Below are positions 1 to 7,675 of a stretch of 9,606 bases of DNA, piece by piece. The position numbers and the translations under genes are program-made. This DNA is from JBAZOJ01 sp041648755. GTDB lineage: Bacteria; Planctomycetota; B143-G9. Position 1 is the first letter of the stretch; every line of letters starts with the position of its first letter. The stretch lies in NCBI GenBank assembly GCA_041648755.1, contig JBAZOJ010000147.1:1-9606 (forward strand), written 5' to 3'. The notes under the pieces are model-generated. The model was not told the origin of the DNA. It saw nothing but the letters and a program-made list of their open reading frames with translations, and did not search any database.

Positions 1-1372
1 ATCCACCGGGCGTGCCGGGATCAAAGCTTCCGACTGCCCAGTAGGAAACGCTGCTGCCTGTTCCGCCGCGGGGCGCCGAATCCGCCTGCAGAAGGATGGA
101 AACCGTGTTGTAGCCAATAAAAGTGATGGTGCCCTCAAGGTGGATCGAGTTGAAGGCCCCGATTTGGCCGTTCGCGGTGCTGGTGAAGTTGATGACAGTG
201 TTGTCGGCATCCTCGGAGATTGGCTTGTACAGGCCGATGTGCCAGTCACCTGCGCGGTTCTGCCAGCCGAATCCGGTGTTGAGTTCGTCAACGAAGGTGA
301 CCGTTCCGGTCTCCTCTTCGGTCTCCGGATCGTACTGAAGGGCGGAACCGTACTGCCGTGAACCCGACAAGTAGCCCCTGATAACCTGCGTCCCGTCAGT
401 GGAGACGACCGTCATCTGGTATCTGCCGGTGGCAGCGTTCAAGCTGTCGATGGTGCCTCCGGTGATGTTTCCCTGTGCGGGGACACCGGTAGTCTCGATG
501 ACAAAAGCGGGCTGTTGCCACCTATCGCCTGAGTAGTCTCTTCCGTAGACAGTCCAAGTGGATGCAATGTCACTTGTGGTGAAATTCGTGGCGCTCATGT
601 TGAGATGGTAGAGGGCTATGTCACCCGAATCAAGGGTATCTCCGCCGTCACCGTTAGAAACTACGGTGTATTCGCCCATTCCGCTCAACGGCAGGGCAGC
701 CGGCTTCTCCGTAAAGGAGCCAAGCTGGAATACGATGTGTATGGTCGCGTCATTGACTTCGTCATCGTTCGTGTCGGCGAGCATCAGTGCTCCGACGAAT
801 CTGTCGCGGAAGAACCACCACTGTCCCGTGCCCGGGGTATTGGTGGCTGTAAGCGTGCCGTCCGCCTCAAGCGTCATCAACTCGGTTGCATCATACCTAT
901 AGAACGGATTGTTCGGGAACCTGTCAACGGAGTAGGTCCCGGGAACGTCCGCGACGGCAGTCACTCGCGTTGCAGTAGCCGTGGTGGGCTCAATTATCGC
1001 CAAAGAGTCTCTTCCGGCGCCCATCGTTCCCTCGAAGGGAATCGAGGTGTCCTCGGCCGTCGGACCGTCCTTCCAGATGACCGTGGCTGTAAACGCACCG
1101 GTCGTGGCATCGGACAATGACACATGGCCGCCCACAACCTTTGGGTAGATACTGAGGAACTGAGGCTCGGGGACGATATCTCCGTCGCTGTCAACGGTGA
1201 ACCACCATGTTGGGTCAACTACGGAGTCGGGCTTGGCTATGAAGCCTGTACCGACTTCCCAGGTTCCTTCGAAGTCACCAATGACAAAGGAAGTCGAGGT
1301 ACTTCCGCTGCCACCGCATGCGGCAGAGACTGTCCAGACGAAGAGGACGAGGAGAAGAGCGATTTTCCTCAC
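1..1372 (-). CDS. Secreted lipoprotein, paralogue of the adjacent RCC1 lipoprotein; partial (C-terminus beyond left edge)
   Basis: The function is unknown. The frame opens with GTG at 1372-1370, four bases after an AAAGGAG ribosome binding site (1383-1377), and stays open for 457 codons to the left edge. The signal peptide is short and hydrophobic with a lipobox-like S-A-A-C, so Cys19 would be lipidated and the protein held on a membrane facing the periplasm or cell surface. The rest is rich in Gly, Thr, Ser and aromatics and looks all-beta. It aligns without a break to the first half of the 934-residue neighbour, sharing for example TGGTIDSLN, GYLSGSR, NTVINFTSTANGQI and YWAVGS. A D-rich loop at about residues 200-208 (DTNDDEVND) recalls calcium-binding loops, although Glu replaces the Gly seen in the paralogue. 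By homology an RCC1 propeller may follow outside the window; this cannot be seen. The GTG start means a start search limited to ATG would miss it. Confidence 0.88.
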   Translation of the reverse strand, partial: MRKIALLLVLFVWTVSAACGGSGSTSTSFVIGDFEGTWEVGTGFIAKPDSVVDPTWWFTVDSDGDIVPEPQFLSIYPKVVGGHVSLSDATTGAFTATVIWKDGPTAEDTSIPFEGTMGAGRDSLAIIEPTTATATRVTAVADVPGTYSVDRFPNNPFYRYDATELMTLEADGTLTATNTPGTGQWWFFRDRFVGALMLADTNDDEVNDATIHIVFQLGSFTEKPAALPLSGMGEYTVVSNGDGGDTLDSGDIALYHLNMSATNFTTSDIASTWTVYGRDYSGDRWQQPAFVIETTGVPAQGNITGGTIDSLNAATGRYQMTVVSTDGTQVIRGYLSGSRQYGSALQYDPETEEETGTVTFVDELNTGFGWQNRAGDWHIGLYKPISEDADNTVINFTSTANGQIGAFNSIHLEGTITFIGYNTVSILLQADSAPRGGTGSSVSYWAVGSFDPGTPGG

Positions 1373-1521
1373 AGGGCTCCTTTCAAGGATGGGTAGGCTA
1401 AGAGTGTTCGATGATGTTACCGGATTGTCGGAAAAGTGGAAAACACAAGTCCCCACATCAGCGACGAAGATGAGGGGAAAGAGGAAGGCCGGCTGCCCGG
1501 CCTCCCTCTTGGACATCGGCG
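1373..1521. other. Intergenic region between the two tandem lipoprotein genes
   Basis: This 149-base gap holds the terminator of the upstream lipoprotein gene (1479-1510) and the leader of the downstream one. On the minus strand a possible -10 element TAACAT lies at 1419-1414, 41 bases ahead of the GTG start. The same GGTAACAT string forms the -10 of the upstream paralogue's promoter, which suggests the promoter was duplicated along with the gene. No good -35 is visible 16-18 bases further upstream, so separate transcription of the downstream gene is possible but weakly supported. Confidence 0.4.
1479..1510 (-). terminator. Probable intrinsic terminator of the 934-residue lipoprotein gene
   Basis: Two 14-base arms (1510-1497 and 1492-1479 on the minus strand) pair fully, with a single G-U wobble, around a four-base GCAG loop. 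The stem has a GC-rich core and begins 11 bases after the TAG stop of the upstream lipoprotein gene. The descending arm ends in CUCUU and continues U-CCCC. The U-tract is therefore short, and termination may be incomplete or assisted. On the plus strand no T-run follows, so it looks directional. Confidence 0.65.
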
Positions 1522-4326
1522 CTAATCGGCGAGTTTGACGAGCATCAGCACGAAGAAGCTCCCTGGCTGGGCATAGTACACTTCTTCTTCGCCCGGGGGA
1601 GTCGCATCCTGTATTGGCGTGCTATAGCCCCAGGTCCATACCGCGCCCGTGGATTTCAAGGCATACTGAATGTTGGACTTCGCGCGCACGTCGACTACGT
1701 CGGAAATCCCATTTACTGCAACCGGGCTTAACCGGGTAGTGTTCGTTCCATCGCCGAGTATCCCCGATGTGTTGATTCCCCAGGCCCTGACAGTGCCATC
1801 TGCGAGCAGGGCAAAGCCGCAGTTGTAGCCCGATGCTATCTGGGTAACATTGCTGAGCGTGGGGATCCTGATTGCGGCGAATCTTGTCACGGTATCACCG
1901 AGTCCCAAGGCGCCTTGTGCGTTGTTTCCCCAACTCCAGACATGTCCGCTTGCGTCGAGAGCGAAAGAGTGTTTCTGCCCCGCTTTGAGGCTGTACACGG
2001 TGCTGACGCTGAGATTGGTCACAACGACGGGTGTCAGTGAGTTTGGAATGGTCGGCACTCCCAGTTGACCTTGCGCGTTGTTACCCCATGCGTACACGGT
2101 TCCCGACGCGCTGACGGCGGTGGAAAAATCAGAGCCCGCGGCGATTGCAATGATGTTCGCCAGCCCCGGAACCGGAACCGGGACGTCCTGGGCGGTGGTT
2201 GTTCCGTCGCCGAGTTGTCCGTACTCGTTCAGGCCCCATGCATATACACTTCCGTCCGCGGAAAGGGCGACAGAATGATCCAGGCCGGTGGCAACGGCCA
2301 CGCAAAGCCCAAGCCCGTTAATCAGCACGGGAGCCGACTCATCGGTGGTTGAGCCCGTTCCAAGTTGTCCGCTACCATTGTATCCCCATGCCCAGACGGA
2401 ACCGTCACGTCGGACGGCCAGGCTGTGCTTATCGCCAGCACTCAGAAGAACCGCGTCATAGAGCCCTGAAATGTGTCCTGCCGGAGTAGGATTGTCAAAC
2501 GTCCCCAGGCCAAGTCTTCCCCAGTCGTTGCTGCCTGAGGAGTAGATCCAACCTTCGGGAAGGGAACTGCCGTGAACGTCCTTGTTATCTGAGTAGACCT
2601 CAAAGCCGATCCTGTCGCGCAACTCAAGTGGGGTGAAGAAAATCAAGTGTCTGGCGATGTCGGAATCGGTCTTTGGCGAAACGTTGACCATGTCGAATAT
2701 CAGAAGGGAGTCGTCCACGAAGTCCAGCCTCTTCGGGGTGCCATAGTTGTAGAGAAGAAGCCCGGCCACAGTGTTCTGCGCGTAGGATAGTTTTTCCGGC
2801 GCGACGCTGTAGTGGCCCTGCAAGCCGGTCTTTATGCTCTCCCGGGAAGAAGCTGTTGACCTGACTTTCATGATGACTCCGACATCTTCGAAATCACCGT
2901 ATGTGTCAATAACACGGACAAAAGATGCCGGATTCACGGAACCTTCGCTGGCGATTGTCAGGCTGCCGACAGCCCAGTACTTCGCCCCTGTGGTCCACCC
3001 GCCGCGCGGGGAAGAATCAGCTTCGAGCATGATGGAGACAAGCCCGTTACCAAGAAGCGTGACCGTCCCGCCCAAGCCCAGTTCCGCGAGAGGGGTAATC
3101 TGGCCGTTTGCAGTGCTGGTGAAGTTGATCACCGTGTTGTCAGCTATTGCGGAGATTCCCTTGTACAGTCCCACGTGCCAGTCTCCTCCGCGATACTGCC
3201 AGCCGAAATTAGATGTGCTCTCGTTCACGAATGTCATAGTGCCGGTCTCTGCCTCGGTGGCAGCGTTGTACCGCAGGGCAGAACCGTAGTGTCGCGAGCC
3301 CGACAAGTATCCCTTGATTGTTTCGGTGCCACTGCCGGACGAGGTTACTGTCATCTCGTATCTGCCGGTTGCGGAGTTCAGGCTGTCTATAGTCCCACCG
3401 GTGACATCGCCCTGAGCGGGAATCCCCGTAGATTGAATGACGAATGAAGGCAACTGCCATATTCCGCTGGAGTAGTTCTCACCAAAGATGGTCCATGTGG
3501 CGGCAAGGTCGGCAGTGTTGAAGTTCGTGGCCGCCAGATTCAGGCGATATAGTGTGATATCCCCGGTGTCAAGGGAGTCACCCGCTTCGATGGAGACTAC
3601 GTTGTACTCGCCCATTCCGGTAATTGTAAGGGACGACGCGGTGCCTGAGAAGGACCCGAGTTGGAACACAAAGCGCAGGTTGGCGTCATTGACACCATCG
3701 TTGTTGGTGTCTATCGGATGCTGTCCTCCCACGTATGAGTCCCTGTAGAAGGACCACGTCCCGGTGCCGGTCCCCTCTGAAAGGACAGTTGTTCCGTCGT
3801 CGCGCAGTTCGAGGATTTCCGTCCCGGCATAGTGTGCGAATGGCGCGTTCGGGAAGCGGTCAACAGAATAGCTGGCAGCCACGTTTGCACCGGCAGTGAC
3901 TCTGGCTCCGGTACGCGAGTCAGGGGTGGTCACGATTAGTGAATTCTTGCTGGAGGACATGGTCCCGTGGAATGGAATCGTCTGAACATCTGCCGTGGCT
4001 ATGATCTTCCATAGCAGGCTTCCCGTGAATGCCCCGGTTGAGGTGTTGGTCAGCGTGATGCTGCCGCCCATGATCTTCGGGTACATCTGCATATCCGGAG
4101 GCTCGGGGATTATCTCCCCCGCGCTGTTGACGGTTATCCACCAGGCATGTGCCACAACGCTGTCCACCTTGGCAGAGAAGTACTCTGAAAACTGCCAGGT
4201 GCCCTCGAAATCGCTCTGGGTATATGTCCCCGTTGGAGGGTCTCCGCCGTCCGTGCCCCCGCCTCCACCGCAAGCTGCAGAGAGAGCAAAGGCAAACAGG
4301 ACAAGGACGAGGTAGAGGTTCTTCAC
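1522..4326 (-). CDS. Large secreted lipoprotein with C-terminal seven-bladed RCC1-type beta-propeller
   Basis: The 934-residue protein starts at GTG 4326-4324, four bases after AAGGGAG (4337-4331), and ends with TAG. Residues 1-18 are a signal peptide ending S-A-A before Cys19, the predicted lipidated residue, followed by a Gly/Asp/Pro linker. Residues about 40-580 are beta-rich, with recurring modules in which a T-W segment (W44, W278) leads to a G-G-x-I-x-x-x-N-x-x-T-G motif (G87-G88, G310-G311). A loop at 206-214 (DTNNDGVND) fits the D-x-N-x-D-G calcium-binding pattern. Residues about 585-934 are RCC1-type repeats. RCC1 propellers are protein-interaction or adhesive scaffolds; here the partner is unknown, and the lipid anchor implies action at the cell envelope. 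The gene is divergent from the ABC transporter operon and is followed by a terminator and a shorter-visible paralogue. Architecture is sure; function is not assigned. Confidence 0.93.
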   Translation of the reverse strand: MKNLYLVLVLFAFALSAACGGGGGTDGGDPPTGTYTQSDFEGTWQFSEYFSAKVDSVVAHAWWITVNSAGEIIPEPPDMQMYPKIMGGSITLTNTSTGAFTGSLLWKIIATADVQTIPFHGTMSSSKNSLIVTTPDSRTGARVTAGANVAASYSVDRFPNAPFAHYAGTEILELRDDGTTVLSEGTGTGTWSFYRDSYVGGQHPIDTNNDGVNDANLRFVFQLGSFSGTASSLTITGMGEYNVVSIEAGDSLDTGDITLYRLNLAATNFNTADLAATWTIFGENYSSGIWQLPSFVIQSTGIPAQGDVTGGTIDSLNSATGRYEMTVTSSGSGTETIKGYLSGSRHYGSALRYNAATEAETGTMTFVNESTSNFGWQYRGGDWHVGLYKGISAIADNTVINFTSTANGQITPLAELGLGGTVTLLGNGLVSIMLEADSSPRGGWTTGAKYWAVGSLTIASEGSVNPASFVRVIDTYGDFEDVGVIMKVRSTASSRESIKTGLQGHYSVAPEKLSYAQNTVAGLLLYNYGTPKRLDFVDDSLLIFDMVNVSPKTDSDIARHLIFFTPLELRDRIGFEVYSDNKDVHGSSLPEGWIYSSGSNDWGRLGLGTFDNPTPAGHISGLYDAVLLSAGDKHSLAVRRDGSVWAWGYNGSGQLGTGSTTDESAPVLINGLGLCVAVATGLDHSVALSADGSVYAWGLNEYGQLGDGTTTAQDVPVPVPGLANIIAIAAGSDFSTAVSASGTVYAWGNNAQGQLGVPTIPNSLTPVVVTNLSVSTVYSLKAGQKHSFALDASGHVWSWGNNAQGALGLGDTVTRFAAIRIPTLSNVTQIASGYNCGFALLADGTVRAWGINTSGILGDGTNTTRLSPVAVNGISDVVDVRAKSNIQYALKSTGAVWTWGYSTPIQDATPPGEEEVYYAQPGSFFVLMLVKLAD
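1525..2574 (-). repeat. Seven RCC1-type repeats (beta-propeller blades) within the lipoprotein gene
   Basis: The blade motif V-x-A-W-G-x-N-x-x-G-Q-L-G recurs with its second Trp at residues 647, 697, 747, 799, 849 and 899. A degenerate first copy (Y-S-S-G-S-N-D-W-G) is in register at 597. Spacing is therefore 50 residues (52 once), the usual RCC1 length. The blades also carry the family's A-x-G-x-x-H-S-x-A-L-type strand, for example AGDKHSLAV and TGLDHSVAL. The last copy keeps W-T-W-G but then diverges into a Pro/Glu-rich loop before the C-terminus. Seven copies are what a closed RCC1 propeller needs. Confidence 0.9.
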
Positions 4327-4355
4327 GGTACTCCCTTCGGAAATGCCAGATAGCT

Positions 4356-4383
4356 ATGTTACCACATCTTTGCGCACTGTTAA
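4356..4383 (-). promoter_or_regulatory. Putative sigma70-like promoter of the 934-residue lipoprotein gene
   Basis: Reading the minus strand, TTAACA (4383-4378) matches the -35 consensus at five of six positions. After 16 bases comes TAACAT (4361-4356), which has four of six -10 positions and is preceded by TGG, forming an extended -10. The -10 lies 29 bases from the GTG start, with the AAGGGAG site in between. The mapping is by eye only. Confidence 0.5.
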
Positions 4384-4442
4384 GCCGATAGTATTGTGTC
4401 CGTTCAGCGCATTTCGTTCGACAAAGCAGGAGCCTTGCCATG

Positions 4443-4470
4443 TTGACCATCGCTTATAGCCGGATACAAT
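4443..4470 (+). promoter_or_regulatory. Putative sigma70-like promoter of the ABC transporter/selenoprotein operon
   Basis: TTGACC (4443-4448) and TACAAT (4465-4470) each match consensus at five of six positions and are separated by 16 bases. The start codon of the ATPase gene lies 54 bases after the -10, leaving an untranslated leader of roughly 45-50 bases. The leader contains an inverted repeat, CCGGCC (4480-4485) and GGCCGG (4500-4505), just before the ribosome binding site at 4514-4520. The -35 elements of this and the opposing lipoprotein promoter are 59 bases apart, so one bound regulator could affect both. No operator was recognised. Confidence 0.6.
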
Positions 4471-4524
4471 CCCCCAATCCCGGCCGGAGGCAATTGGAAG
4501 GCCGGTCGAAGACGGAAGGAACCC

Positions 4525-5253
4525 ATGGGCGCAAGGAACGGTATCGGGAGCTCCCCGATTCTCCACGTAACGAACCTCACCAAGGAATACGGCGTTGGGG
4601 AAGCGAAAGTGCGGGCTTTGCGCGGCGTGAGTTTCGACGTGCGCGAAGGCGAATTCATCGTTGTTCTTGGCCCTTCTGGCAGCGGGAAGAGTACTCTGCT
4701 TCACGTTCTTGGGGGAATGGAACTGCCCACGACAGGCAGTTTCCTGTTTGATGATCGCGAGATATCAAGTTACGATGCTGCAATGCTGACGCAATATCGG
4801 CGCCGGGAGGTCGGATTCGTTTTTCAGTTCTATAATCTCGTGCCGAACCTGACCGCCTTTGAAAATGTGCAGTTGGCAGCGGACCTGTCCAAGTCGCATC
4901 TGGACGTGGTTGAGTTGATGCTCGAAGTGGGTCTCGGAGAACGAATGCAGCATTTTCCCGCGCAGATGTCGGGCGGAGAGCAGCAGCGCGTGGCCATTGC
5001 CCGTGCACTTGCCAAGAATCCCCGGCTTGTACTGTGCGACGAGCCTACTGGCGCGCTTGATTACGAAACGGGCAAGCTGATTCTGGCGCTGCTCGAGAGG
5101 GTTAATGGCGGGATGGGCAAGACCCTGGTCGTGATTACCCACAACGCCTCCATCGGCCAGATGGCTGATCGCGTCATCAAGCTGCGCTCCGGCGAAATAA
5201 CCGAGCTCATCGTCAACAAGCATCGTGCGCTCTCTTCGGAGATCGAGTGGTAA
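4525..5253 (+). CDS. ABC transporter ATP-binding protein, LolD/MacB class
   Basis: The 242-residue cytoplasmic ATPase powers the FtsX-type permease encoded next. All nucleotide-binding motifs are intact: Walker A GPSGSGKST (49-57), Q-loop Gln101 in FVFQFYNL, signature M-S-G-G-E-Q-Q (148-154), Walker B LVLCDEPTG (168-176) with Asp172 and catalytic Glu173, D-loop around Asp179, and switch His206. Length and motifs are typical of the LolD/MacB/FtsE-like family, whose members drive lipoprotein release, macrolide or peptide export, or mechanotransmission rather than ordinary import. The ATG at 4525 follows GGAAGGA (4514-4520) by four bases. The gene overlaps the permease start by seven bases, so the two are probably translationally coupled. 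The substrate cannot be read from the ATPase alone. Confidence 0.96.
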   Translation: MGARNGIGSSPILHVTNLTKEYGVGEAKVRALRGVSFDVREGEFIVVLGPSGSGKSTLLHVLGGMELPTTGSFLFDDREISSYDAAMLTQYRRREVGFVFQFYNLVPNLTAFENVQLAADLSKSHLDVVELMLEVGLGERMQHFPAQMSGGEQQRVAIARALAKNPRLVLCDEPTGALDYETGKLILALLERVNGGMGKTLVVITHNASIGQMADRVIKLRSGEITELIVNKHRALSSEIEW

Positions 5254-7640
5254 GCACCCTCAACAAGAAGATCATCCGCGATATGCGCGACCACTGGGCG
5301 CAGTTCCTCGCCATCACGATGGTCATCCTGTGCGGCGTCAGCTCGTTGGCCGCGATGAAGGGAGCATCCCAGAGTCTTCGTGGCACTCGCGACACGTATT
5401 ATGCAGGCTACGGAATGGCAGACATGTGGACGTACGTCGAGCGCGCGCCGCAAAATGCTGTTGCGAAAGTCCGTGCCCTTCCTTCTGTACTCAGGGCTCG
5501 CGGCCGTATTGAGTTCGATGTGTCCGTGGACGCTCCCGACTCGAAGCGGTCCGTTACGGCGAGGATTGTCAGCGTACCCGCGCCGAATGATGATGAGGGT
5601 AAGGCTCCCCGCACCGGGCTCCTTGACCTCTGCATGTCCGAGGGCAGGTATTTCGTCGGGGATGAACAGCCCGAGGTGATCGTGGAGCGTCAGTTCGCGG
5701 AGGCCAACGGACTTCGCCCGGGCGTGACATTCAAGGCGACCCTCAACGACCGCAAGACCGAACTCAGGGTCGTCGGCATTGCCCAGAGCCCCGAGTTCAT
5801 ATACACAATTCGCGGCCTTGCATCATACATTCCAGACCCGAAATCTTTCGGGATTCTGTGGATGAGCGAGAAGTTCGCCGAGAAGGCGTTCAACTTCGAA
5901 GGAGCGGCCAACCGGGTCGTTCTGACTTTGTCGCGCGGTGCGAACAAGGATGCAGTCAAGAAGGCTCTGGAGCAGATTCTGTCCCCGTATGGCTACATCA
6001 CCACACTGACCCAGGATGAACACATATCCAGCAAAATGCTCGGCGATGAGATAGAGCAGGGCGCAAAGCAGGCCGAAATCATGCCCACCATCTTCCTCTC
6101 CGTCGCGGCCCTCGTTCTGGCGATTATGATGACCAGGATGGTCAGGAACCAGCGCACTCAGATGGGCGTGCTGATGGCGATGGGGTACACGAAGGCGCGT
6201 ATCGTGGCTCACTACCTGTCGATAAGCCTGATTGTTGGCATCTCAGGCGCAGCCGGAGGTCTCGCCCTCGGGTTTGCCTTCGCTGGCGAGATGACGAAGC
6301 TTTACAAGGATTTCTTTTCGTTCCCCTCTCTTGCGGTCATCGTGCCTGCCAACGTGGTCACAGAAGGCTTTCTGATCGGTGCGGTGTTCTCCACGGCAGG
6401 GGGCCTGTTCGCGGTTTCGAGCCTCCTCCGAATGGCTCCCGCCGAGGCGCTCCGGCCGGAGACCCCCAGCAGCGCGGCCAAGGTTCTCCTTGAGCATTTT
6501 CGCGGTTTCTGGCGTGCGCTGCCCTTCCCGTGGAAGATGATTTTGCGCTACATCGGCAGACACAAGATACGGGTTTGCCTTGCCATTCTTGGAATCGCGC
6601 TGGCGACCTCCATTGTCATGTCGGCCTTCATTGCCAGCGATTCGATGAACTACGTTCAGGAGCACCAGTTCACCCTTGTGCAGAAGGAAGATATCAAGGT
6701 CGATTTCTTTGAAGCCCGTGACGCGCGATCTTCCCTGGATTTGGCTCACCTGGAGGGAGTCAAACGCTCCGAGCCCATCCTTGAAGTCTATGCCGAGGTG
6801 TCGAACGGCTGGAGGAAGAAGAACATCACCATCACCGGAATGGACGGCAACGCGGACTTGCGCAGGATCCTGGCACGCGATGGAAAGCGGCTGTCCATCC
6901 CGCGGAGCGGATTGCTTCTCGAACGCAGGGCGGCCGAACTCCTCGGGGTGGGCATCGGCGATTCTGTGACGGTCAAGGCGCTTCTTCACAAGATGGACGA
7001 AAAGCGTGTCGTCATCACAGGACTGGTCGAGCAGCACCTGGGGCTGAACGCCTATATGCAATTGGATGAACTAAGCAGGCTTGTTGGCGAACGCCGTGTC
7101 GCTTCGGGAGTGCTGCTGGAGGCGTTCATCGCGGAGATTCCAGGCATCGAGAAAAAGCTCAAGGATGTACCGGCTGTAGTCTCAAGCGAGCCGAAGGCCG
7201 TCCAGCAGCAGATGGTGTACGATGCGTTCCTGAAGTCGAAGAATATCATGTTCGGGATGATGATGTTCTTCGCGGCGGTCATTTCGTTCGCGGTTATCTA
7301 TACAATGACTACCATAGCGATAGACGAACGCTCGCGCGAGCTTGCGAGCCTCAGGGTTATCGGGCTGACGGTGGACGAGGTCGCCGCCATTCTCTTCAAC
7401 GAGAACTTCATGGTCTCGATGCTCGGGATAGCCGCCGGCCTCGTTCTTGGAGTGCTGGAGTCCATTCTGATGATGGCAGCCTTCGAGACTGACATGTATC
7501 GTTTCCCCAGTGTGATCAAGCCGTACACATACGTTGTGACGATTCTGATAGTTTTCGCCTTCGTGATGTTCTCCAACTGGGTATGCTACAACAGGATACG
7601 GAACCTTTCGATGGTCGAAGTGATGAAAACGAGGGAATAG
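5247..7640 (+). CDS. Tandem FtsX-type ABC transporter permease (two fused MacB/LolC-like halves)
   Basis: This 797-residue inner-membrane protein has two repeated halves. In each, one membrane helix is followed by a large extracytoplasmic domain and then three helices: about 19-37, 279-297, 322-346 and 371-394 in the first half; about 443-461, 667-690, 721-745 and 762-780 in the second. Each first half-helix is followed by a MacB periplasmic-core-like region. FtsX hallmarks are R-T-Q-M-G-V-L-M-A-M-G (303-313) and the second-half counterpart E-R-S-R-E-L-A-S-L-R, with A-P-A-E-A-L-R-P near 397-404 and S-M-V-E-V-M at the C-terminus. One polypeptide thus supplies both halves of the usual dimer, as in YbbP-type permeases. 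The GTG start at 5247 follows GGAG (5238-5241) by five bases and overlaps the ATPase stop. With the adaptor downstream, export or extraction of an envelope substrate is inferred; the substrate is unknown. Confidence 0.94.
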   Translation: MVSTLNKKIIRDMRDHWAQFLAITMVILCGVSSLAAMKGASQSLRGTRDTYYAGYGMADMWTYVERAPQNAVAKVRALPSVLRARGRIEFDVSVDAPDSKRSVTARIVSVPAPNDDEGKAPRTGLLDLCMSEGRYFVGDEQPEVIVERQFAEANGLRPGVTFKATLNDRKTELRVVGIAQSPEFIYTIRGLASYIPDPKSFGILWMSEKFAEKAFNFEGAANRVVLTLSRGANKDAVKKALEQILSPYGYITTLTQDEHISSKMLGDEIEQGAKQAEIMPTIFLSVAALVLAIMMTRMVRNQRTQMGVLMAMGYTKARIVAHYLSISLIVGISGAAGGLALGFAFAGEMTKLYKDFFSFPSLAVIVPANVVTEGFLIGAVFSTAGGLFAVSSLLRMAPAEALRPETPSSAAKVLLEHFRGFWRALPFPWKMILRYIGRHKIRVCLAILGIALATSIVMSAFIASDSMNYVQEHQFTLVQKEDIKVDFFEARDARSSLDLAHLEGVKRSEPILEVYAEVSNGWRKKNITITGMDGNADLRRILARDGKRLSIPRSGLLLERRAAELLGVGIGDSVTVKALLHKMDEKRVVITGLVEQHLGLNAYMQLDELSRLVGERRVASGVLLEAFIAEIPGIEKKLKDVPAVVSSEPKAVQQQMVYDAFLKSKNIMFGMMMFFAAVISFAVIYTMTTIAIDERSRELASLRVIGLTVDEVAAILFNENFMVSMLGIAAGLVLGVLESILMMAAFETDMYRFPSVIKPYTYVVTILIVFAFVMFSNWVCYNRIRNLSMVEVMKTRE

Positions 7641-7675
7641 AAGTCGTCCGCCCGGTCGGGACGCTGGAGATAGCG

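Larger units (their letters stand above)
4327..4524. other. Divergent intergenic regulatory region
   Basis: This region of about 200 bases separates the minus-strand lipoproteins from the plus-strand transporter operon. It holds the two opposing promoters, both ribosome binding sites (AAGGGAG on the minus strand at 4337-4331 and GGAAGGA at 4514-4520) and the 6-bp inverted repeat in the operon leader. Nothing else was recognised, and I see no small gene in it. Confidence 0.6.

Noticed and set aside
2834..3289. Open frame of 151 residues on the plus strand inside the lipoprotein gene
   Set aside because: It is antisense to a clearly coding, paralogue-conserved region. A similar frame opposite the other paralogue reflects the same shared codons, not a conserved antisense gene.
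6243..7061. Open frame of 272 residues on the minus strand opposite the permease
   Set aside because: It is antisense to a clear FtsX permease, has no recognisable domain, and such long shadow frames are usual in GC-rich DNA.
7583..7675. Upstream in-frame ATG extending the adaptor by 31 residues
   Set aside because: The extension is acidic and overlaps the permease gene. It would bury the signal-anchor helix, and a good ribosome binding site precedes ATG 7676.
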